This document shows positions 24,359-33,431 of a stretch of DNA of 64,000 nt, in pieces (position 1 is the first letter of the stretch; every line of letters begins with the position of its first letter). A program made the translations under genes and the position numbers. The notes under the pieces were generated by a model that saw only the letters and a program-made list of their open reading frames with translations, did no database searches and was not told the DNA's origin. This DNA comes from an uncultured Desulfobulbus sp. GTDB lineage: Bacteria > Desulfobacterota > Desulfobulbia > Desulfobulbales > Desulfobulbaceae. The stretch is from the NCBI RefSeq assembly GCF_963664075.1, contig NZ_OY760916.1:4684710-4748709 (forward strand), in the 5' to 3' direction.

Positions 24359-25096
24359 GTGGATAAAGGTCAGTGGCAGCAGAAGGGGGCTGGGCACCGC
24401 CAGCGTCTTCGTGATAAATTCCTGGAGTTGGGCATTGAGAGTCTCAGCGACAGCGAAATCATCGAATTGCTGCTGACCTTTGGTACACCGCGCTCTGATT
24501 GTAAAGAGGCCGCACGCGCGGCCCTTGCACGTTTTTCCAGCCTGCCTGCAGTTCTTGATGCTGCCCCCGCCGAGCTACAGCAAATCAAAGGGATTGGCCC
24601 CAAAAACGTTTTTGCCCTCCAGTTTATTCAGGGCGTCGCCCGCAGATACCTTAAGCAACGGATTGTTGGCAAGAAATACGTTCATTCTTCCCGGGCGGTG
24701 GCCGACTATCTCATCCACGCCATGCGTGGCCTTGAACACGAGGTCCTGATGGTGGTCTTTCTTGATACTGCCCACGCAATCATCGATTCGTCTGTGGTTA
24801 GTCAGGGCACGGTGAGTGTCAACACGGTCTATCCACGGGAGCTGGTCAAGGCCGCCCTGGCTCGTAACGCCAGTGCCCTGGTTATCGCCCATAATCATCC
24901 CTCAGGTAGTCTTACTCCCTCAACCCAGGATCGGGAATTGACCCGATCCCTGCATCTGATCTGTTCTTTCATGCATATCAACCTGCTCGATCATCTCATT
25001 ATCGGTAGTGGTGAACAGGTGTATAGCTTTGCCGATCAGGGGATCATGGCGCAGATTCGTGAAGAGTGTCGCCGTCTCCTCCAAGAGAATCCGTAA
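24359..25096 (+). CDS. radC: RadC/YsiA-type JAB domain protein
   Basis: 245 residues starting with GTG at 24359. N-terminal helix-hairpin-helix region (LQQIKGIGPKNVFALQ, residues 76-92) and C-terminal JAB/MPN metalloprotein domain with the metal motif HNHPSGSLTPSTQD near 180 and the family sequence VSVNTVYPRELVKAAL. RadC homologues (UPF0758) were linked to DNA repair, but their true role is unsettled; many are tied to mobile elements, although this copy sits in a core operon between gatB and hemW. It follows gatB by 11 bp, and its stop overlaps the hemW start. Confidence 0.9.
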   Translation: MDKGQWQQKGAGHRQRLRDKFLELGIESLSDSEIIELLLTFGTPRSDCKEAARAALARFSSLPAVLDAAPAELQQIKGIGPKNVFALQFIQGVARRYLKQRIVGKKYVHSSRAVADYLIHAMRGLEHEVLMVVFLDTAHAIIDSSVVSQGTVSVNTVYPRELVKAALARNASALVIAHNHPSGSLTPSTQDRELTRSLHLICSFMHINLLDHLIIGSGEQVYSFADQGIMAQIREECRRLLQENP

Positions 25097-26247
25097 TGGA
25101 TCTTCTACGCCAGGCCGGACTCTATGTGCACATCCCTTTTTGTCAGAGCAAATGCCACTACTGCAGTTTTTTTTCGATTGTCCCCAAAGAGGGCCAGCGC
25201 CATAATTTTATTGCTGCCTTAAAAGCTCAGATAGACTGGGCTGCCTCCCTTACCGAGGTGGAATCCCTGTTGTTTGCAACTCTGTTTTTCGGTGGTGGTA
25301 CTCCCTCTCTGCTTGCCCCCGAAATTCTGGCCGAGCTGCTCAGTCTTTGCCGCCAATCATTTTCCTGGAGTCCGTTAGCCCCTGAAATCTCCATAGAGGT
25401 GAATCCCGGAACCATTGATGCGAGAGGGTTGGCTACCCTGCGTCAAGCGGGATATAATCGCCTGTCCATAGGCATTCAGTCCCTACACGATACTGAGCTG
25501 AGGCATTTAGGGCGCATCCATTCGCGTGAGCAGGCGCTCTCCACCATAGAGGCGGCCCGTGGGGTTGGTTTTGACAACATCAGCTGCGATTTGATGTACG
25601 GGCTGCCGCTCCAGTCGCCAGCGTCCTGGCGGACAACCCTTGCCGAACTCCTTGCCCTCCAGCCGGAGCATCTCTCCCTCTATGAGTTAACCCTGGAGGA
25701 GGGGACACCGTTTGGGGATGCCCTGCAGCGTGGCAACTGTCAGCTCCCTGAGGAGGAGGCCGTGCTGGAGATGATGGAGGATACATTGCGGCTCACTGCT
25801 CTGGCCGGATTGGAGCGCTATGAGATTTCAAACTATGCCCGGCCCGGTAGGCAGTGCCGCCATAACTGTAATTATTGGCAGAATGGTGAGTACCTTGGGC
25901 TTGGTCCGGGGGCTGTTTCCGGGCTTGCTGGCCAGCGCCTGGTAACAGTGGCCAATCTGGAGGACTATGTAGCTCGAATCCAACGGGGAGCCTCTCTCTG
26001 GACGGAGGTTGAGCAACTGGAACCAGAGGCCGCCTTCCGTGAAACCGTGGTCATGGGACTGCGCATGACCAGTGGTGTTTCTCTCTTGGCACTGTATGAA
26101 CGTTTTCATATAGAACTTGTCACCTATTATGGTGATGTGCTGACAAAGCTGATCAAGCAAGAGCTACTCACTCTCCATAATGATCGACTCTTTCTTACTC
26201 CCACAGGACTTCCCCTGGCGAATAGGGTCATGGCTGAGCTCGTCTAG
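25096..26247 (+). CDS. hemW: HemW-like radical SAM heme chaperone
   Basis: 383 residues from ATG 25096, which overlaps the radC stop (TAATG). The radical SAM cluster motif is at residues 16-23 (C-QSK-C-HY-C) within LYVHIPFCQSKCHYCSFF, followed by GGGTPSLL and IEVNPGT. HemW (long annotated as an oxygen-independent coproporphyrinogen oxidase) inserts heme into proteins; the family differs from HemN by lacking an N-terminal extension, as here. Ends with the HemW C-terminal domain (GLRMTSGVSL). A longer ATG at 25066 lies inside radC and is not preferred. Confidence 0.92.
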   Translation: MDLLRQAGLYVHIPFCQSKCHYCSFFSIVPKEGQRHNFIAALKAQIDWAASLTEVESLLFATLFFGGGTPSLLAPEILAELLSLCRQSFSWSPLAPEISIEVNPGTIDARGLATLRQAGYNRLSIGIQSLHDTELRHLGRIHSREQALSTIEAARGVGFDNISCDLMYGLPLQSPASWRTTLAELLALQPEHLSLYELTLEEGTPFGDALQRGNCQLPEEEAVLEMMEDTLRLTALAGLERYEISNYARPGRQCRHNCNYWQNGEYLGLGPGAVSGLAGQRLVTVANLEDYVARIQRGASLWTEVEQLEPEAAFRETVVMGLRMTSGVSLLALYERFHIELVTYYGDVLTKLIKQELLTLHNDRLFLTPTGLPLANRVMAELV

Positions 26248-26566
26248 CCAGGCTTCCTCTGTAACTGAAGCACTCCTCAGTCAAAACAATCGCACAATAC
26301 AGCAATTACCTGTTGCTCACTCTTGCCTTCTCGGCCGGTGCAGAGTAAAAGATACGGTTGTGCCGTTTACGCCTTCTTGAATGAGGGCGCATTCATTCTT
26401 TTTTGTAACGGCCAGTATAGAAGTGGAAGTAGAGATGAAAGCCCCTATGGATTGAACTGCACTGTTCGTCCCAGGGAACCCAGCTGGTGTGTTGTTTGTC
26501 TGTCGGATGGTCCGGGTTTGCCGGTCCCCTCATAGTCGTCGTTTCATTCAAACAAGGAGCAACATT
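26248..26566. other. gap without gene before fumarase
   Basis: 319 bp. No open frame with codon preference or RNA structure is recognised. The last 15 bases hold the AAGGAG ribosome site of the fumarase gene, and its promoter must lie here. Confidence 0.5.
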
Positions 26567-28186
26567 ATGGCAGGTTTTGTGTATCAGGATCCCTTCCCCC
26601 TCGGTAAAGATGAGACCCAGTTTCGTTTGTTGGAAGGTTCCGACAAGTATGTTTCCACAGAGAGTGTCAACGGTCTGGAATTTTTGAAAGTTGACCCTGA
26701 AGGTCTGAAGGTGCTCTCTAATCAGGCTATGCGGGAGGTTTCCTTCCGTCTGCGTCCGGCTCATAATGAGCAGGTTGCCAAGATTTTTGCTGACCCTGAG
26801 TCGTCGCGGAACGACAAAGAAGTGGCCTTTGCTATGCTGCGTAACGCCGAAGTTGCTGCAAGCTATGTGCTGCCGGTCTGTCAGGATACCGGAACCGCCT
26901 GCGTTGTTGCCAAAAAGGGTGAGAATGTCTTTACCGGTTGCAATGACGCCGAGATGATTTCTGCGGGTGTCTATACCACCTATACCGAAGAAAATCTGCG
27001 CTACTCCCAGAATGCGCCGGTGAGCATGTACGAAGAGGTTAATACCAAGACCAACCTGCCGGCTCAGATCGATATCTACGCCACCCAGGGTGCGGAATAT
27101 AAGTTCCTCTTCCTGGCGAAAGGCGGTGGCTCTGCCAACAAAACCTATCTTTACCAGGAAACCAAGGCCCTGCTGAATCCCGGCACCCTGAAAAAATTCC
27201 TGGTGGAAAAAATGAAAACCCTGGGTACCGCAGCCTGTCCTCCTTACCATATTGCTTTCTGTATTGGTGGTACCTCGGCTGAGACCTGCCTCAAGACCGT
27301 GAAGCTGGCTTCTGCTAAATACCTGGACAACCTGCCCACCACCGGTAATGAGCTGGGCCAATCCTTCCGCGATCTGGAACTGGAGAAGGAGCTGTTGGAA
27401 GAGGCGCAGAAACTGGGCCTGGGCGCTCAGTTTGGTGGCAAATACTTTGCCCACGATATTCGTGTGATCCGTATGTCCCGCCACGGCGCCTCCTGTCCGG
27501 TGGGCATGGGCGTTTCCTGTTCTGCGGACCGCAATATCAAAGCGAAGATTAACAAAGATGGTTTGTGGATTGAGCAGATGGATGCAGATCCTGGCCGTCT
27601 GATTCCTGCGGAGTACCGTGATCGTAAGGGTGGGCACCAGGTCACCATCGATCTCAATCAGCCGATTAAAAATGTGTTGGCCGAGCTGACCAAACACCCG
27701 GTTTCAACGGTGCTCTCGCTCACTGGTACCATTATCGTTGGTCGTGATATTGCCCACGCCAAATGGAAAGAGCTGCTTGATGCCGGTAAACCCTTGCCCG
27801 AGTATCTCAAAAACCATCCGGTTTACTACGCTGGTCCTGCCAAAACGCCTGAAGGGAAGCCCTCTGGTTCTTTTGGTCCGACAACCGCTGGACGTATGGA
27901 TAGCTATGTTGGCCTGTTCCAGAAAAACGGTGGCTCCATGGTCATGATTGCCAAGGGGAACCGTTCTCAGCAGGTCACCGATGCCTGTCAGGAATTCGGC
28001 GGTTTCTATCTGGGCTCCATCGGTGGACCGGCTGCCCTGCTGGCCGAGGAGAATATCAAGAAAGTCGAGTGTATCGATTATCCTGAGTTGGGTATGGAAG
28101 CTGTCTGGAAAATCGAAGTGGTCAACTTCCCCGCCTTTATTCTGGTGGATGACAAAGGGAACGACTTCTTCGACGGTTTGCTGTAA
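26567..28186 (+). CDS. class I fumarate hydratase, [4Fe-4S] type
   Basis: 539 residues from ATG 26567 with AAGGAG. Class I fumarase interconverts fumarate and malate in the citric acid cycle. N-terminal domain: [17 protein letters not shown] near 109-125 (first cluster cysteine), then [16 protein letters not shown] near 225 (second), and [15 protein letters not shown] near 305 (third). The C-terminal beta domain (about 370-539) has [15 protein letters not shown] and [12 protein letters not shown]. Single-chain FumA/FumB arrangement. In sulfate reducers it serves propionate or fumarate metabolism as well as the cycle. Followed by a strong terminator. Confidence 0.95.
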   Translation: MAGFVYQDPFPLGKDETQFRLLEGSDKYVSTESVNGLEFLKVDPEGLKVLSNQAMREVSFRLRPAHNEQVAKIFADPESSRNDKEVAFAMLRNAEVAASYVLPVCQDTGTACVVAKKGENVFTGCNDAEMISAGVYTTYTEENLRYSQNAPVSMYEEVNTKTNLPAQIDIYATQGAEYKFLFLAKGGGSANKTYLYQETKALLNPGTLKKFLVEKMKTLGTAACPPYHIAFCIGGTSAETCLKTVKLASAKYLDNLPTTGNELGQSFRDLELEKELLEEAQKLGLGAQFGGKYFAHDIRVIRMSRHGASCPVGMGVSCSADRNIKAKINKDGLWIEQMDADPGRLIPAEYRDRKGGHQVTIDLNQPIKNVLAELTKHPVSTVLSLTGTIIVGRDIAHAKWKELLDAGKPLPEYLKNHPVYYAGPAKTPEGKPSGSFGPTTAGRMDSYVGLFQKNGGSMVMIAKGNRSQQVTDACQEFGGFYLGSIGGPAALLAEENIKKVECIDYPELGMEAVWKIEVVNFPAFILVDDKGNDFFDGLL

Positions 28187-28242
28187 GCAGCCAACGACAG
28201 TGAACGCCTCGTAAGAGGCTTATCGCAAGCATGTTGAATAGA

Positions 28243-28277
28243 CCGGCAGCGGGAGTGAACCCCGTTGCCGGTTTTTT
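28243..28277 (+). terminator. terminator after fumarase
   Basis: CCGGCAGCGGG (28243-28253) pairs with CCCGTTGCCGG (28261-28271), a seven-base loop, then six T. Classic rho-independent terminator. Confidence 0.88.
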
Positions 28278-28284
28278 ATCTAGT

Positions 28285-28421
28285 GTCCGTTCAGAAACGG
28301 TCTTTTTGTTCAATTTCGGCGTTATGCTTAAAATTTTATCCTCGGAATATTCGTCATATGCCTGTGGTAAAATTTTGCGCACGCCTTGAACTTGAACAAA
28401 AATCCTCATTTCTGAGCAGAC
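28285..28421. repeat. palindromic intergenic repeat, copy 2
   Basis: About 137 bp, imperfectly palindromic from GTCCGTTCAGAAA to TTTCTGAGCAGAC, with the same core as copies 1 and 3 (GCTTAAAATTTTATCCTCGG, then CATATGCCTGTGG). It follows the fumarase terminator and precedes the LOG-family gene. Confidence 0.8.
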
Positions 28422-28440
28422 CCTACTACAAGGGTGGAGC

Positions 28441-29112
28441 ATGGACGATCTAAAAACCTCGGAAGCCTGGCGTATCTTTCGAATTCAGGCGGAACTCATC
28501 GATGGCATTGAAACCTTGAATGATCTCGGTCCGGCCGTTTCCATCTTTGGTGGGGCTCGTTTTGCCGGGGATTCGGAGTATTGTGTTGCGGCCCAAGAAA
28601 CAGCTACCCTGCTCACCAAGATGGAGCTTGCGGTCATAACGGGTGGGGGGCCAGGGATTATGGAGGCGGCCTCACGCGGTTGTTACGAGGCTGGGGGGAC
28701 TTCGGTGGGGCTCAATATTATTCTGCCTCGTGAGCAACACCCCAACCATTTTCAAAATCGCAGTCTGACCTTTCGTTATTTTTTCATTCGAAAACTGATG
28801 TTTGTTCGCTATGCCATGGGCTATGTAATTTTTCCCGGTGGTTTCGGAACGATGGACGAATTTTTTGAATCACTCACTCTGATGCAGACCAAAAAAATTC
28901 GCCGCTTTCCCATCATCCTTTATGGAACTGACTACTGGAGGGGGCTGGTTGAATGGATTCGCGCCCAACTGTTACCCCATAAATCCATCGCTGAGGAAGA
29001 CATGGAGCTGTTTCATCTGGTCGATTCGCCCAAAGAAGTGGCAGATATTATGCGAGAATACATCGACCAGTGCCAGCAGTATGAGGGAGAGCAACGGCGA
29101 AGCAGCTTTTAA
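28441..29112 (+). CDS. LOG-family protein (cytokinin riboside phosphohydrolase type)
   Basis: 223 residues, TIGR00730 Rossmann-fold family. The nucleotide-binding signature GGGPGIMEAASRG is near residue 63 and PGGFGTMDEFFE near 138, the two motifs defining LOG / possible lysine decarboxylase proteins. LOG enzymes release adenine-type bases from nucleoside monophosphates; the bacterial role is often nucleotide hydrolysis and is not certain. Stands alone, between the palindromic repeat and the disrupted nitroreductase gene. Confidence 0.92.
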   Translation: MDDLKTSEAWRIFRIQAELIDGIETLNDLGPAVSIFGGARFAGDSEYCVAAQETATLLTKMELAVITGGGPGIMEAASRGCYEAGGTSVGLNIILPREQHPNHFQNRSLTFRYFFIRKLMFVRYAMGYVIFPGGFGTMDEFFESLTLMQTKKIRRFPIILYGTDYWRGLVEWIRAQLLPHKSIAEEDMELFHLVDSPKEVADIMREYIDQCQQYEGEQRRSSF

Positions 29113-29256
29113 GGGCTGTAGAGTTTCCAATGTCTTGAGACCAGGATACGGAAAATTAAGCTTTTTTTATCGAAATAATACATGTTTGCCATGCAAAGGT
29201 GAGTGTCTTTTAAAGCGAGAAAGAATAGATTATGAATCCAGATTTATTGAACATTT

Positions 29257-30621
29257 TCTGATTATTTCGGATTTAGGGGAGCCCCTCGAAATCCTCCAAG
29301 AGAGGAGGAAATCAAAAGGTTCTGTAGCCAGCAATCGTGATATCGACGGCCATTCAACTGTTCGGATGGACTTTTCAATCCAGCATGTTGTTTCACCGTT
29401 TTCGGGTTTTGCGGAGCAAAATTTTTGATGTGCGCCCAGCCCCGAATATTTTGCTCTGCTGCTTCCAGGGAACCGTGGAAATATCTCGTATTGTACATGT
29501 GGCGGTCCATTCCCTGCATTAACCGGTCAAGCATGTTGCTTGTTCTGTGACTTCCCTTGTGCTTGTATGTCATTGAATAATCAACGATATTGCTCTTGAT
29601 CTTTTTCAAAGGGGCTAGAATCACATCAGGATACGATTCGTATTGTGCTGCTTCCACAAGTCTTCTGATTTTTTGGGAAAATGAACGCCTTGTGGGGGCT
29701 TGAAAACATTCCCAAAGCGCTGTTGCCACCTCGATGAATAGCTCCCTGTGTTTTTTCTTGGATCTGTCGCGTATCTTAATGTAAATATGCAGAAAACAGG
29801 ACAAGATGCATATCGATGGAAAAAGGTTGCCAAATGCATTTTTGGTTGCTGCCCAGCCGTCTGTATTCACAGTCTTTGGGGAGTACTTCGGTTTTAGATC
29901 CAGAGCCTCTTGCTTGAAGGTGCTGTAGCCTCGCTCAAGGTCGGCATTGTCTGCCTTTTCGGTAACGGCGACACCGAGTATACAGCCTTCAGCCACAGTT
30001 GTTGGGATATAGCACTTTTTGCCCCGTATTTTCGTGTGCTTTTCGTCGGCAACGAGATGCGCCGGCAGTTTGGCCGGTTCCTTAATGGTAGTCCCGACGA
30101 TACTGAATCGTCCCAAGTGGCTTTCAAGCCGATACCAAAACGATGCATTTCTGCCGAAAACATGTGCAAGTGCCCAAAACGGTATATCAAATTTTCGTAG
30201 AAACAGGGCGTTGTCAATATCTTTGGTGAATGCTGTTTGATAGGGCATCACAAATGATGGACGTATGGTAAAATTCGTATTTTCCACTTCTATCCGTCGT
30301 ATCCGGATGTTGAGCCTTATTGAGACGTAACTGTCTTTCATCCGATAGCCATGCTGGATCTCAAGCGGAAAAATTTCCGGACATCTGGCTATCATATCAT
30401 CTAATTGAGCACGAAATTTCTGAGGGCACTCTACAGTATCGACATAGGTTTTATTGCAAAAGGGTGTACATATTGTACGGTTGTTTCTTGGGGATGTTTT
30501 GGCCATCTATACGTACCATAGGTTATCAGGGTGGTTTTGACGTGGAAATCAAATTTTCCCATAATAATCAAATGGTTGTTTATGTCAAAGCATCCCCTCC
30601 CCTAAATTCGAAATAATCAGA
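29257..30621 (-). mobile_element. insertion sequence, family not assigned
   Basis: 1365 bp with inverted ends (left TCTGATTATTTCGGATTT, right complement TCTGATTATTTCGAATTT, then AGGGGAG in both) and a 6-bp target duplication ACATTT (29251-29256 and 30622-30627). It holds one transposase gene. The ends are well matched, so the insertion looks recent. Confidence 0.88.
29262..30506 (-). CDS. DDE transposase of unassigned family
   Basis: 414 residues. A zinc-binding-like N-terminus is not clear. The likely catalytic domain includes LVADEKHTKIRGKKCYIPTT (first acidic site), VNTDGWAATKNAF (second), and an Arg/Lys-rich helical stretch followed by MYNTRYFHGSLEAAEQNI. The general layout resembles DDE transposases of the IS240/IS6 type or other ungrouped IS. 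The gene fills the element, with its stop five bases from the left end. It appears whole. Confidence 0.8.
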   Translation of the reverse strand: MAKTSPRNNRTICTPFCNKTYVDTVECPQKFRAQLDDMIARCPEIFPLEIQHGYRMKDSYVSIRLNIRIRRIEVENTNFTIRPSFVMPYQTAFTKDIDNALFLRKFDIPFWALAHVFGRNASFWYRLESHLGRFSIVGTTIKEPAKLPAHLVADEKHTKIRGKKCYIPTTVAEGCILGVAVTEKADNADLERGYSTFKQEALDLKPKYSPKTVNTDGWAATKNAFGNLFPSICILSCFLHIYIKIRDRSKKKHRELFIEVATALWECFQAPTRRSFSQKIRRLVEAAQYESYPDVILAPLKKIKSNIVDYSMTYKHKGSHRTSNMLDRLMQGMDRHMYNTRYFHGSLEAAEQNIRGWAHIKNFAPQNPKTVKQHAGLKSPSEQLNGRRYHDCWLQNLLISSSLGGFRGAPLNPK

Positions 30622-31121
30622 ACATTTTTACCCGTCGCAGTATCCGCCAATACACACAAGAGCCTATTGGCATGTCTCTGATTGACGATCTTTTAGAGGC
30701 AGCTATGGCTGCCCCTTCTGCCATGGGAAAAAATCCTTGGCATTTTATCGTGCTGCAATCTCGTTCGGGTATCGATAGGCTCGCTGCCTGTTTACCCAAT
30801 GGCAAGATGCTGGGCCAAGCCACGGCAGCACTGTTGGTTTGTGGCGACATTCATCAGGCCCACGACAAGGAACTCTCGTTTCTGCTTCAAGATGTCAGTG
30901 CAGCCATAGAAAATATTTTGCTGGCCGCAAGTATGTTAGGGCTTGGTGCATGCTGGTTGGGAATCCATCCCCGCGAGGAGCGAATCCGTGCTGTGACTGA
31001 AGCCTTTGCACTCCCTCAAGGCATCCTGCCAGTAGCCGGTATTTCTCTGGGCTGGCCCAATGAAGTGAAAGAACCTCGAACTCGCATGAGCCGGGAGCAG
31101 ATTCATATCGAACAGTGGTAA

Positions 31122-31573
31122 CCCCTCTGCTTAACGCTCGTTTCAGTGTTTATTCATCTTGGTGGGATAGATTAATTTCTACCCCGTGCTGTCCCCTTTG
31201 GTCATGGCATGGATTATGCTTATGTGAGGGGGATTTTTGTGAACCTGTTGTGCAATCTCTTGAAAGGGAAGGAGGACGTCAAAAACGTGCTTTTTCCCAT
31301 TTTTTCTAATCGTTTTCTTGTTCTTCCCCGTCAAAAAAACTTCCGGTGACATCTTTGTTCCCCGGGAGGTCTGCATCCGTAACAGCCGGTTAAGAAGGAA
31401 AATCTTAGAGTGTTAGTTGTGTTAAAGTCTGCTTGCTTGTGATCAGCAATGCATCGCAGAAGAAAGCATCAGCTAAAACTGTGGGAAAACTGTGTGTTCT
31501 CGCTGGCAGCTGGGGGCGTTACTGATTCTAAAAATGAAAATTGCGCATTGAGCCTGTAAATAACTAACGGTGA
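31122..31573. other. gap without gene before PKD protein
   Basis: 452 bp. No convincing coding frame, RNA gene or repeat is recognised. A promoter for the following secreted protein gene should be in its right part. Confidence 0.45.
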
Positions 31574-33304
31574 ATGATGTTTTGGTTAAAAGTGAGAACC
31601 GTCCTTATTTTGGTTGTCTTTCTTCCGCTGAGTGGTTTGGCAGAGACTACCCGACCTGTCCATGTTGAATGGGGCTATACCCCACCGAGTGAACCAGCTG
31701 TTACCGGTTTTCAGCTCTATCAGGAAGGTGTTTCTGTCTGCCAGGTACAAGATGGGGATGCAACCTCCATGGATTGCAGTGTGAGTTTAACAACTAATCC
31801 AACGCAATTTACCCTTACAGCCCTTTTCTCGGATGGAACTGAGAGTCCTCACTCGTCTCCTTTCACCTTCTATCAGGAGTCAGGGGCGGAAGATGAGAAT
31901 AGTCCGGGGGGAAGTGTTCCAGCGAGCGAACCTGTAGCCAGTGTCAGTACAAGTGTTGCCTTAGGCATCTGCCCCTTGGAGGTTGAGTTTGATGGGAGTG
32001 GATCCTCTGACCCTTCTGGAGAGGAATTGTCGGAATATCTCTGGGATTTTGGCAATCAACATTCTGCAACCGGGGAGGGCGTCACCTATGTGTTTGAGGA
32101 ACCAGGAACCTATACGGTTACGTTGACTGTGACTAACCTTACAGGGGAGACCGCATCTGTAACAACACCAATTGTCGTTGTAGAAGCTCAGCAGGCGGAC
32201 CCAACAACAGTGAGCTCTCCATCCACACCAGCCGATTTACCGCAAAGCAATGAGCTAAGCTTCGTTAGTCCTATTGTCCCTGCAGATGAGGTGCATCTAG
32301 AAGCAGGAAGCCTTAGAGTAACTGATGCCTGGGCAAGGGTGAGCTTCGATGAACCGTACACCACTCCTGTAGTCATTGCCGGGGCGCCCAGTTTTGAAGA
32401 AAGCGATCCCTGTACAGTGCAACTGCGCAATATTACCACTGAAGGTTTTGATATTCGACTTGCCGAGTGGGAATACCTTGACGGGGAGCACACCGCAGAA
32501 ACGGTTAATTACCTCGTTTTAGAGCAAGGAATCAATATCTTGGAAGACGGTTCAGTGATTAATGCGGGAGTGTTTCAAGGGAGTTCAGACTGGCAGGAGA
32601 TCTCTTTTTTCTCTTCTTTTGAACAGCCTCCGCTGCTTCTAACCAGCATTGCCTCAATGCACGGAGGGCAACCGCTCATTGGCCGCAGTATTCCAGGGAA
32701 AACAAGCTTCGGTTATTTACTTCAAGCAGCTGAAAATAAACAAGGATCAAGCGAACTTGCGGAAACTGTGCACTATATTGCCTGGGAAGCTGGTGTAGGC
32801 GGCCAGGAAGCGATGCTCTATGAAGCTGTTCCAGATGCTCTGTTTGTAAATAACGACTGGCGGAGCGTTGACATGCAGAGGTTGTATATGCAGGTGCCCT
32901 ATGTTTGGGCGGCAATGCAAAGTAAGGAAAATTTTGCCCCTGCAACAGTGAGAATTGGGGCAACTTCATGTTTCTCTTTCAAGGCTAAGATAGAGGAAGA
33001 GCAGTCTGCCGATAGTGAAATTAAGCATCCATACGAGCAGGTTGGATATTTGGCTATTGTGCCCAATGGACCTAAACAATTAGCGACATTTACCTGGGAA
33101 TTTGATGCATCTGAAGAAGCTCTTATTACGGGGTTCCGTGTTCTTGCAGATGGAGAGGAAATTTGTGTCACGGCAGATACAAGTGCGCGGGCTATGAGTT
33201 GTACCATACTTAAGCCAACCCAGCAGACCGTGTTCACGATTGTTGCCGCGGGCAACGAGAATGAGGAGAGCAAAGAGTCAAATAGTTTAACCTATATCCC
33301 CTGA
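31574..33304 (+). CDS. secreted PKD-domain protein
   Basis: 576 residues. Residues 1-22 are a signal peptide (LILVVFLPLSGLA). Residues 28-95 and the C-terminal 510-576 form a similar fibronectin-type-like unit (VEWGYTPPSEPAVTGFQLYQEGVSVCQ and FTWEFDASEEALITGFRVLADGEEICV), a repeat pair that brackets the protein. About 120-205 is a PKD domain (FDGSGSSDPSG, WDFGN, YTVTLTVTN). About 235-430 resembles a beta-rich H-type-lectin-like domain (VHLEAGSLRVTDAWARVSF...). Cell-surface or exported; ligand unknown. A shared terminator with the convergent lactate gene lies just after it. Confidence 0.8.
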   Translation: MMFWLKVRTVLILVVFLPLSGLAETTRPVHVEWGYTPPSEPAVTGFQLYQEGVSVCQVQDGDATSMDCSVSLTTNPTQFTLTALFSDGTESPHSSPFTFYQESGAEDENSPGGSVPASEPVASVSTSVALGICPLEVEFDGSGSSDPSGEELSEYLWDFGNQHSATGEGVTYVFEEPGTYTVTLTVTNLTGETASVTTPIVVVEAQQADPTTVSSPSTPADLPQSNELSFVSPIVPADEVHLEAGSLRVTDAWARVSFDEPYTTPVVIAGAPSFEESDPCTVQLRNITTEGFDIRLAEWEYLDGEHTAETVNYLVLEQGINILEDGSVINAGVFQGSSDWQEISFFSSFEQPPLLLTSIASMHGGQPLIGRSIPGKTSFGYLLQAAENKQGSSELAETVHYIAWEAGVGGQEAMLYEAVPDALFVNNDWRSVDMQRLYMQVPYVWAAMQSKENFAPATVRIGATSCFSFKAKIEEEQSADSEIKHPYEQVGYLAIVPNGPKQLATFTWEFDASEEALITGFRVLADGEEICVTADTSARAMSCTILKPTQQTVFTIVAAGNENEESKESNSLTYIP

Positions 33305-33374
33305 ACACCTCCCAGGCCCTCTGGTGAGTGAGCTCTTTGGCGGGAACCGCTGCCGTACTCGGGAGCAAAACAAG

Positions 33375-33407
33375 AAAGGCCCAAGGAATCAACTTCCTTG
33401 GGCCTTT
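33375..33407. terminator. bidirectional terminator
   Basis: AAAGGCCCAAGGA (33375-33387) pairs with TCCTTGGGCCTTT (33395-33407), with A and T runs on both sides. It lies between convergent genes and can stop both. Confidence 0.85.
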
Positions 33408-33431
33408 ATATGTAATAGAGACAGGGTCTTG

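Larger units (their letters stand above)
29232..31121 (+). pseudogene. nitroreductase family gene, split by an insertion sequence
   Basis: ATG 29232 begins MNPDLLNI, then the insertion at 29257-30621 splits the gene at codon 9. After it the frame resumes at 30628 (FTRRSIRQYTQEP...). Joining across one 6-bp target copy gives 519 nt, a 172-residue nitroreductase: RRSIR for FMN phosphate, then EAAMAAPSAMGKNPWHF. An FMN-dependent reductase of unknown substrate. The open part from ATG 30672 lacks the RRS motif, so a restart product would probably not bind FMN. Confidence 0.9.

Noticed and set aside
30672-31121. short intact nitroreductase from the internal ATG
   Set aside because: It lacks the RRS flavin motif, which is found joined to it in frame across the insertion; it is a broken gene.
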